Origin: Mastigocoleus testarum BC008 | Lineage (GTDB): Bacteria; Cyanobacteriota; Cyanobacteriia; Cyanobacteriales; Nostocaceae | Direction of reading: 5' to 3' | Length of the DNA stretch: 64,000 nucleotides | Assembly (NCBI RefSeq): GCF_001456025.1 | Contig: NZ_LMTZ01000119.1 | Coordinates: 1-64,000, forward strand | Part shown: in pieces, positions 58,339-64,000 of the stretch | How the letters are laid out: each line of letters opens with the position of its first letter | Position numbering within the stretch: the stretch's first letter is position 1 | Program-made: the position numbers and the translations under genes | Notes under the pieces: model-generated | Databases searched by the model: none | Told to the model about the DNA's origin: nothing | What the model saw: only the letters and a program-made list of their open reading frames with translations

Positions 58339-61300
58339 ATGGAACCTAACAACAAGCTGATTGATTTTTGTGATTTAAATGGTGTTATTGATGTTTCCCC
58401 ATTGACCGTTACACCGGACACTTTAGTTGTCGATGCAATTCCTTTGATGATGCATGAAGGACAAAATCGTAGTAACAAATTTGGGGTGCGGGGAAAATTA
58501 TCACAACCAAATAAAACTGATCGCAACCCGAAAGATTATGTGTTGGTAGTAGAAGGGTTGTCTTTAGTAGGAATATTTACACATATAGATATTGTCAGGC
58601 TTGCTGGTTCTGGAATAAATTTCTCCGGTGTGAGAATCTCTGAGGTAATGACTCAGCAAGTCATAAGTTTAAAGATATATCCGAATCATGATATTTTCAC
58701 TGTGCAATCGCTCATGCATCGACATGGGATTCACCATTTACCGATTTTAGATCGGCAAAATAAATTGGTTGGTATTATTACTCAAAATCATTTACAGCAA
58801 GTATTTGGTTCGGAAGAGAAAACCGATCTTATTCCAGGATTACAAAAACAATTAAAATCACAGGAAAATCATTTAAAAGAATTACAAGAAGAGCTATATC
58901 AAACTCGTTCTGAGTTAAAACAGCAAGTTAATATATTTGAAAAAGCAAAAATTTGTTGTAAACGGGAAATTAAAGTCCGCTCTCAAATAGAAGCTCAAAT
59001 CAACTTTCAGGCAAATGTTCTCGCCCACGTAAGTGATGCAGTAATCGCCATTGATAACGAACATCACGTCGTTTATTTAAACAGACGAGCAGAGCAATTG
59101 TACAATATTGAAGCAGATGAATTTATTGGTCGGCATTTAGAAGAAGTTTATAAGTATCAATGGATCGATAACGAAGATAAGTATTTAGCTGACAATGCTT
59201 TGTTAACACAAGGATGGTGGCAAGGAGAAAATATTCATATTAAAAATAATGGTCAAGAAATTCATGTAGATTTATCAATTAGTTTTCTTCAAGACAACAG
59301 TGGAAATAAAATTGGTTTACTTGCGGTTATTCGGGATATAACTAAACGCAAACAAGTAGAAAAAAAACTCCGACGTACTGAGGCTTTGCTACAGGAAGCA
59401 CAACGAGTAGCAAAGATGGGAAGTTGGTCTTGGGACTTAAATACTGGTGAGAAATGGTGGTCAGAAGAATTTTATCGATTTACTAATTTAAATCAAGATA
59501 GCCCAATACCCAATATCGAAGTGGCAAATCAATTTATTCATTCTGCAGATCGAGCAAGGGTGAATAAAATTACTAAAGCTGCCTTGGAACAAGGTATTCC
59601 TTATGAAACAGAGTTTCGCTTTCTACGTCCCGATAGTACTGTTGGTTATGCCTTTTCTTGCGGACGAGTAGACAAAGATGCCCAAGGAAGGGTTGTACGT
59701 TTTTACGGGATTTCTCAGGACATCAGTGAATACAAGCAAGTAGAAGAAGCATTACGAGAAAGTAAAGAGCGTTACCGCGATCTAGCTCAAAAATTACATT
59801 CTCTTACTGTCAATGCACCCATTTATATTTATGAACTGGATCGCAACGGTAGAATTATCTTTGCAAATCGTACCAATGAGTGCGTATCTCAAGAAAAGTT
59901 ACTAGGCAGCTTAGTCACAAAATGGTTTCCCCCAGATCAACGTTCTAGCATTGATTCGGTTTTAGAGCAGGTTTTTACCACCCAACAAGTTCAAGAAATA
60001 GAGTACGCAATCCCCGACCGACAAGGTGATACTCGCTTCTATAAAACCCAAATTGCACCAAATCAAGTTCAAGGAAAAGCCACAACTGCCGTACTGATTG
60101 CTAGTGATATTACCGAGCGCAAGCTTGCAGAAGAAAAAATTGCCGAACAGGCTGCATTACTTGATGTTACTACAGATGCGATTTTGCTCCGAAGTTTGTC
60201 GGGCGAGATAATATACTATAATCAAGCAGCTGAAAGCATGTATGGCTGGACGTCACAGGAAGCAATTGGTCAGGTTGCAGACGAACTTTTATACAAAGAA
60301 ATTTCACCGGAATTAACCGAAGCACTCCAAACAATCAAGGATAAACATTCGTGGCAAGGTGAGCTACATAAAATCACTAAAGAAGGTAGGGAAATAATCG
60401 TTGCTAGCCGTTGGACCTTGGTAAAAGATAAGTTAGGAAATCCCAAATCTATCCTTACAGTTGACACTGATATTACTGAGAAAAAGCAACTAGAGAAACA
60501 GTTTCTCCGGGCTCAGCGCCTAGAAAGTCTTGGGACTTTGGCAAGTGGTATTGCTCACGATTTAAATAATATTTTGACACCGATTTTGGCAGTTTCACAA
60601 TTATTACCTCTCAAGGTGACTAATCTTGATCGAAGTTCCCAAGACATGTTGAAAATGCTAGAAAGCAGTGCCAAACGGGGTGCGAACCTAGTTAAACAGA
60701 TTTTGTCCTTCGCCCGTGGTAATGAAGCTAGGCGCACAATTTTACAAGTTAAGCATTTATTGAGGGATATCGAGCAATTTGTCAAAGGAACATTTCCTAA
60801 GTTTATTGAAATTGAAAGGAATTTACCGCGAGATTTATGGACAGTTGCAGCAGACCCTACCCAGTTGCATCAGGTATTTATGAATTTAGTAGTTAATGCC
60901 CGGGATGCCATGCCTGATGGTGGTACTTTAAGTATTCTGGCTGAGAATATTTTTGTTGATGAAAGTTATGCCAGGATGAATATTGATGCTAAGGTTGGGC
61001 CTTATGTTGTCGTAACAATTGCCGATACTGGAGTTGGTATTCCCCCGGAAAATATTGACAGGATTTTTGATCCATTTTTCACTACAAAAGATGTCGGTAA
61101 AGGTACAGGCTTGGGTTTATCTACGGTATTGGGTATTATTAAAAACCATGACGGATTTGTGAAGATATCCAGTGAATTGGGAAATGGTAGTCAGTTTCAA
61201 GTATATTTACCCAGTCAAGAAGGGCTTGTTTCAGACAAAGAACAGGATCTACAAGGATTAGTAGGAAAGGGAGAAGTAATTTTAGTAATTGATGACGAAG

Positions 61301-61677
61301 CAAAAATTTGTGAAATTATTAAAACCACCCTGGAAAACTATAACTTACAAGTACTCACCGCAAAAGATGGAATAGAAGGAATTTCTGTTTACGCTAACCA
61401 CAAAGATGACATTAGTATTGTGCTAACAGATATGATGATGCCTATAATGGATGGTGCAACTACTATTCGTACTTTGCAAAGAATAAATCCACGAGTAAAG
61501 ATTATTGCTACCAGTGGTTTAGCCTCTACAGAGGCTTTAGCAAAAACTGTAGGGACTGGAGTTCAAGGATTTTTAGCTAAACCTTTCACGGCGTGTGAAT
61601 TAGTAAAAGCCATAGCAGAAGTTTTGCCTGAATGTGACCAATCTTTAGTAGAAACTTTCCAAGATAAGAAGTTGTGA
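58339..61677 (+). CDS. Hybrid histidine kinase: CBS pair, four PAS domains, receiver
   Basis: 1112 residues, no membrane segment. CBS pair (~15-155), coiled coil (~165-220), PAS 1 (~225-345, AVIAIDNEHHVVYLNRRAEQLYN), PAS 2 with PAC (~360-475), PAS 3 (~490-605), PAS 4 (~610-720), HisKA with H740 (GIAHDLNNILTPIL), HATPase with N box (VVNARDAMPDGG), G1 (IADTGVGIP) and G2 (KGTGLGLSTVLG), receiver with D1031 (VLTDMMMP). The NtrB/FixL-like HDLNN box fits light-, redox- or ligand-sensing kinases. CBS domains may bind adenylates. No response regulator gene is adjacent. The N-terminal CBS-PAS layout is shared with the broken gene at 2953-4490. Confidence 0.95.
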   Translation: MEPNNKLIDFCDLNGVIDVSPLTVTPDTLVVDAIPLMMHEGQNRSNKFGVRGKLSQPNKTDRNPKDYVLVVEGLSLVGIFTHIDIVRLAGSGINFSGVRISEVMTQQVISLKIYPNHDIFTVQSLMHRHGIHHLPILDRQNKLVGIITQNHLQQVFGSEEKTDLIPGLQKQLKSQENHLKELQEELYQTRSELKQQVNIFEKAKICCKREIKVRSQIEAQINFQANVLAHVSDAVIAIDNEHHVVYLNRRAEQLYNIEADEFIGRHLEEVYKYQWIDNEDKYLADNALLTQGWWQGENIHIKNNGQEIHVDLSISFLQDNSGNKIGLLAVIRDITKRKQVEKKLRRTEALLQEAQRVAKMGSWSWDLNTGEKWWSEEFYRFTNLNQDSPIPNIEVANQFIHSADRARVNKITKAALEQGIPYETEFRFLRPDSTVGYAFSCGRVDKDAQGRVVRFYGISQDISEYKQVEEALRESKERYRDLAQKLHSLTVNAPIYIYELDRNGRIIFANRTNECVSQEKLLGSLVTKWFPPDQRSSIDSVLEQVFTTQQVQEIEYAIPDRQGDTRFYKTQIAPNQVQGKATTAVLIASDITERKLAEEKIAEQAALLDVTTDAILLRSLSGEIIYYNQAAESMYGWTSQEAIGQVADELLYKEISPELTEALQTIKDKHSWQGELHKITKEGREIIVASRWTLVKDKLGNPKSILTVDTDITEKKQLEKQFLRAQRLESLGTLASGIAHDLNNILTPILAVSQLLPLKVTNLDRSSQDMLKMLESSAKRGANLVKQILSFARGNEARRTILQVKHLLRDIEQFVKGTFPKFIEIERNLPRDLWTVAADPTQLHQVFMNLVVNARDAMPDGGTLSILAENIFVDESYARMNIDAKVGPYVVVTIADTGVGIPPENIDRIFDPFFTTKDVGKGTGLGLSTVLGIIKNHDGFVKISSELGNGSQFQVYLPSQEGLVSDKEQDLQGLVGKGEVILVIDDEAKICEIIKTTLENYNLQVLTAKDGIEGISVYANHKDDISIVLTDMMMPIMDGATTIRTLQRINPRVKIIATSGLASTEALAKTVGTGVQGFLAKPFTACELVKAIAEVLPECDQSLVETFQDKKL

Positions 61678-61809
61678 AAAATACGTTGGTTAAAAAATAA
61701 TTATGTTGTATAATTATTTATATTTAAAATAAATTTTCCTTATAACATTTGGAATCGCGAAAGCTGGGAAAAAGTTTAAAAAATCGTCCTTCCAGAAGGA
61801 GGTATAGTT

Positions 61810-62043
61810 ATGATTCAGGAAAATGCTGCCCGAATCTATAAACAAGTAGAGCAAGCCCATGCTCAACAGGAAAGACAAAAAGCCCTTAGCAATCCAGAAG
61901 ATTTCATTCTTTTAGCTGCAGCTAGAGGCTATAACTTCAATGTCAAAGATTTAGAGACTCAACTGAGCCAATTGTCTGATGAAGATGTTGCAGGTATTTT
62001 TAATCCAGGTATTGGACCAAGGCGACATCTGTTTCCAAGATAA
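61810..62043 (+). CDS. Nif11-like leader peptide protein
   Basis: 77 residues. Residues ~1-58 match the Nif11-type leader (QVEQAHAQQERQKALSNPEDFILLAAARGYNFNVKDLETQLS, with the FI.LA...GY.F...DL pattern). LSDEDVAGIFN is followed by a short basic tail GIGPRRHLFPR rather than the Gly-Gly site and cysteine-rich core of typical RiPP precursors. Strong Shine-Dalgarno (AAGGAGGT) 7 bp before the ATG. It may be a RiPP precursor or a stand-alone Nif11 protein. The next gene on the strand is a radical SAM enzyme 1.2 kb on. Confidence 0.8.
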   Translation: MIQENAARIYKQVEQAHAQQERQKALSNPEDFILLAAARGYNFNVKDLETQLSQLSDEDVAGIFNPGIGPRRHLFPR

Positions 62044-62337
62044 AAGAATTAAGAACTGAAGAGATAGCTGCTTTGCTTGTAGAATTCTACATCTATCAGA
62101 CTGCAAATAGATGTTTGTCTTTTTGGGATATTGCTCTGCCCAAAAGATAAAGCGGGTGGACGTAAATACTACGATGGGATCCGGTTGAATTGCCGACGAG
62201 ATTTAAGCTGTTCGGCATTTATTTTGAAACAAAAACTCAGGCTCTAAAAGCATTAGAGACACTAAATTATTCAGTTTAAGTGTACGTCAGCCTAGCATTT
62301 TTAGTTAAATACTTATCATTCCATTCTCGGAGTTTTT

Positions 62338-62394
62338 ATGTCCTCTTCTTTAACCCAGGGTACTCTCGTCACAATCATTGGTGAAGCTGTATAG
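62338..62394 (+). pseudogene. 5' stub of a gene cut off by a repeat block
   Basis: CGGAG, then ATG at 62338 and MSSSLTQGTLVTIIGEAV before a stop formed where the repeat block starts. The stub has a proper ribosome binding site and looks like the first strand of a small alpha/beta protein, perhaps PII-like (weak recall). No matching downstream part is seen. Confidence 0.5.
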
Positions 62395-62448
62395 CGCTAC
62401 GCGCAAGTCGTTAGCGTAGCGTGTCCGTAGGACATAAGTCATTAGCGG

Positions 62449-62562
62449 CTAGCGTAAGCGTACCGGTTTGGATGCGTCTAAAGACGAATGCACAGGTCTG
62501 ACGACGTTAGCGCAGCAAGAGGCTTTGCCGTCGCCGGATCCGTAAGGTGACGTAGTCATAGG
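62449..62562 (+). repeat. Dispersed ~114-bp repeat, copy B
   Basis: Near-identical to the reverse complement of 4692-4804, with a few substitutions (for example TTTGGATGCG for TTTGGACGCG). It is part of the larger repeat block 62390-62710. Confidence 0.85.
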
Positions 62563-62977
62563 CTCCGCCCGTTTGGCTTAACCGTAGGTAGCGCAGCAAG
62601 AGGCTATAACTATAGCTACGCTACTTACGGAGCCGTTACCTGTGGATCTGCCGTCGCCCTTCTGCTCTAGGTTATGACGCTGTTGCGTCACACTGCGTTA
62701 ATGCGTGTCCTACGGACACAAGTCAAAAGCACACTACTTGCTCATAGCTTTTAGGATTCATTGATGTCCTAACCTAATTGCGTAGTGCTATAGATGGTTT
62801 GTTTGATTAAGATTTATACAAAGAAAAGTTACATAACTTTTTGATTGAAGCCTTCCCACTACTCAGACAATTTATACTTGAAGCTGTGCTGAACTCCAAG
62901 GCTGAAAAGCTTCATATAGCTTGATTTAGAAAAAATAATTTGGCGCATCTTCAACTACTGAAGGTATTTGTCAACGA

Positions 62978-62998
62978 CCCAGGTCTAAAGACACTGGG
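62978..62998 (+). ncRNA. Orphan omega-RNA-like hairpin
   Basis: CCCAG-GTC-TAAA-GAC-A-CTGGG: same stem length, loop and bulge as 55179-55199, with T-A to C-G and G-C to T-A pair changes. Shared flanks GTCAA on the left and TTGACTAG.CTA on the right. No iscB lies nearby. Confidence 0.5.
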
Positions 62999-63212
62999 CT
63001 TCGGGCCCAAGGTTTAAGGCGTAGTTGACTAGACTAAGGAATGAGAATTTAATAACCTGTTATTTTGAAATTTGGAATGGTGCGTTACGTGATCCTAACA
63101 GCGCCCCACTTTTATACTTTATTTAATCCACATTCCTAAGTTATTCGCTTTTGAAAGACTGGGTTTACAGAGGCAACGGCGATACTGCAGGCTCTGCTAC
63201 CGCGAGGTTATT

Positions 63213-64000
63213 ATGAAAATACTACTACTCTATCCTCTATTTCCCCAGTCCTTTTGGTCTTACGATCGCTTCATGGAGATTGCTGGACTGAAGGCAGTAA
63301 TTCCACCTTTGGGAATTATTACGGTTGCAGCACTCTTACCACAAGATTGGGAGATTCGATTTCGCGATCGCAATGTCGCTTGTGAAACTGAAGCAGATTG
63401 GGAGTGGTGCGATCTGGTGATTCTTTCAGCCATGATTGTACAGAAGCAGGATTTCCACCGGTTGATTCATAAAGCAGTCCAGTTGGGAAAGAAAGTTGCA
63501 GTGGGTGGACCCTATCCCACCTCTGTCCCTCAAGATTCGTTGGATGCTGGAGCTGATTTCCTGATTCTGGATGAAGGCGAAATGACGGTTCCTTTATTTC
63601 TTGAGGCACTTTGTCAAGGTGAAACCAAGGGCATTTTCCGCTCTATTGAAAAGCCGGATGTTACCCAAAGCCCAATGCCACGCTTTGACCTGCTTGAACG
63701 TTCTGCCTACTTGATGATGGCAATCCAGTTTTCCCGTGGGTGTCCCTTCAACTGCGAATTTTGTGACATCATTTCTCTTTATGGTCGCAAACCCCGTACG
63801 AAAGAACCGGAACAAGCTCTTGCTGAGTTACAAACCCTTTATAACTTAGGTTGGCGTGGTTCACTTTTTATTGTGGATGACAACTTTATTGGTAATCAGA
63901 GGAATGTCAAACGCTTCCTGAGAGAATTGATTCCTTGGATGCAGCAGCACGACTATCCCTTTACTTTTATTACGGAAGCCTCAGTCAATCTGGCAGAGGA
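63213..64000 (+). CDS. B12-binding radical SAM protein (partial, runs off window)
   Basis: The first 262 residues are present. B12-binding-like N-domain (ILLLYPLFPQSFWSYDRF, PPLGIITVAALLPQDWEIRFRDRNV, VAVGGPYPTS, ILDEGEMTVPLFLEAL), then the radical SAM cluster motif CPFNCEFC (CxxxCxxC, about residues 181-188), GRKPRTKEPEQALAELQTL and FIVDDNFIGN. This matches the B12-binding radical SAM/DUF4070 group common in cyanobacteria; members do methylations and other radical reactions, mostly unassigned. GAGG lies 5 bp before the ATG. Confidence 0.9.
   Translation, partial: MKILLLYPLFPQSFWSYDRFMEIAGLKAVIPPLGIITVAALLPQDWEIRFRDRNVACETEADWEWCDLVILSAMIVQKQDFHRLIHKAVQLGKKVAVGGPYPTSVPQDSLDAGADFLILDEGEMTVPLFLEALCQGETKGIFRSIEKPDVTQSPMPRFDLLERSAYLMMAIQFSRGCPFNCEFCDIISLYGRKPRTKEPEQALAELQTLYNLGWRGSLFIVDDNFIGNQRNVKRFLRELIPWMQQHDYPFTFITEASVNLAE

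Larger units (their letters stand above)
62044..63212. other. Long spacer with gene relic, repeat block and orphan hairpin
   Basis: 62044-62337 has no coding character that I can support. 62338-62394 is the start of a broken gene. About 62390-62710 is a dispersed-repeat block. 62978-62998 is the hairpin related to that beside iscB. 63100-63212 holds the probable promoter of the radical SAM gene. Confidence 0.6.

Overview
The window looks like chromosomal DNA of a filamentous, probably heterocyst-forming cyanobacterium. The genus is an inference; a Rivularia- or Calothrix-like member of the Nostocales would fit. The basis is an A+T-rich sequence with many HIP1 octamers (GCGATCGC), heptamer tandem repeats, G+C-richer dispersed repeats, and families typical of cyanobacteria: CruP-like cyclase, CBS-CP12 fusions, TPS exoproteins paired with a CHAT-TPR protein, Nif11 leader peptides and a CIRCE-controlled monocistronic groEL. 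No rRNA or tRNA gene was recognised.

Layout. 0-9.3 kb: a membrane protein, a CruP-like flavoprotein and a methyltransferase among decaying genes: a CBS-PAS-EAL signalling gene with a large internal deletion, and a whole DNA-end-processing cluster (nurA, sbcD, sbcC) wrecked by deletions, stops, frameshifts and a MITE. 9.7-12.2 kb: a P-loop kinase-like protein and an apparently intact IS200/IS605-type tnpB element with a divergent small protein. 12.5-16.1 kb: a redox cluster (TetR regulator, glutaredoxin, glutathione transferase, an SDR relic, a Rof-like protein, a thioredoxin-reductase-like flavoprotein) with two copies of a likely TetR operator. 16.1-18.6 kb: an IS4-like element with an 11-bp target duplication and two nested repeats, then a GHKL-ATPase/WD40 chimera. 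18.7-23.1 kb: CBS-CP12, an atypical pyruvate kinase, a hypothetical protein and a small outer-membrane barrel.

23.7-44.5 kb is an exoprotein island: a repeat-rich beta-helix protein, a TpsB transporter, a dioxygenase-TPR-ATP-grasp fusion with a FosA-like neighbour, a 1760-residue metalloprotease/RTX/lectin protein, a TpsA haemagglutinin and a CHAT-TPR protein. An orphan IS605 end lies at its right edge. 44.5-57.5 kb is mostly ordinary: XapX, a flavin monooxygenase, a NarL-type regulator, GroEL, a WecA/MraY-type transferase, FabG, thioredoxin, a pentapeptide protein, a second CBS-CP12, an iscB relic, a saccharopine-dehydrogenase-like protein and DUF4330. 57.5-64 kb: a repeat block, a large CBS/PAS hybrid histidine kinase, a Nif11 leader peptide, a second repeat block, an orphan hairpin resembling the one beside iscB, and the first part of a B12-binding radical SAM protein that runs off the window.

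Two themes stand out. First, decay proceeds largely by internal deletions that join distant parts of genes (EAL, SbcC, NurA/SbcD, SDR, GHKL/WD40, IscB, IS4 transposase), in a genome rich in hairpin-forming repeats that has, here at least, lost the SbcCD hairpin nuclease. Second, there are traces of transposon-encoded RNA-guided nucleases: an intact TnpB locus, a stray IS605 end, an iscB remnant, and two copies of one hairpin with compensatory base changes, one of them far from any nuclease gene.
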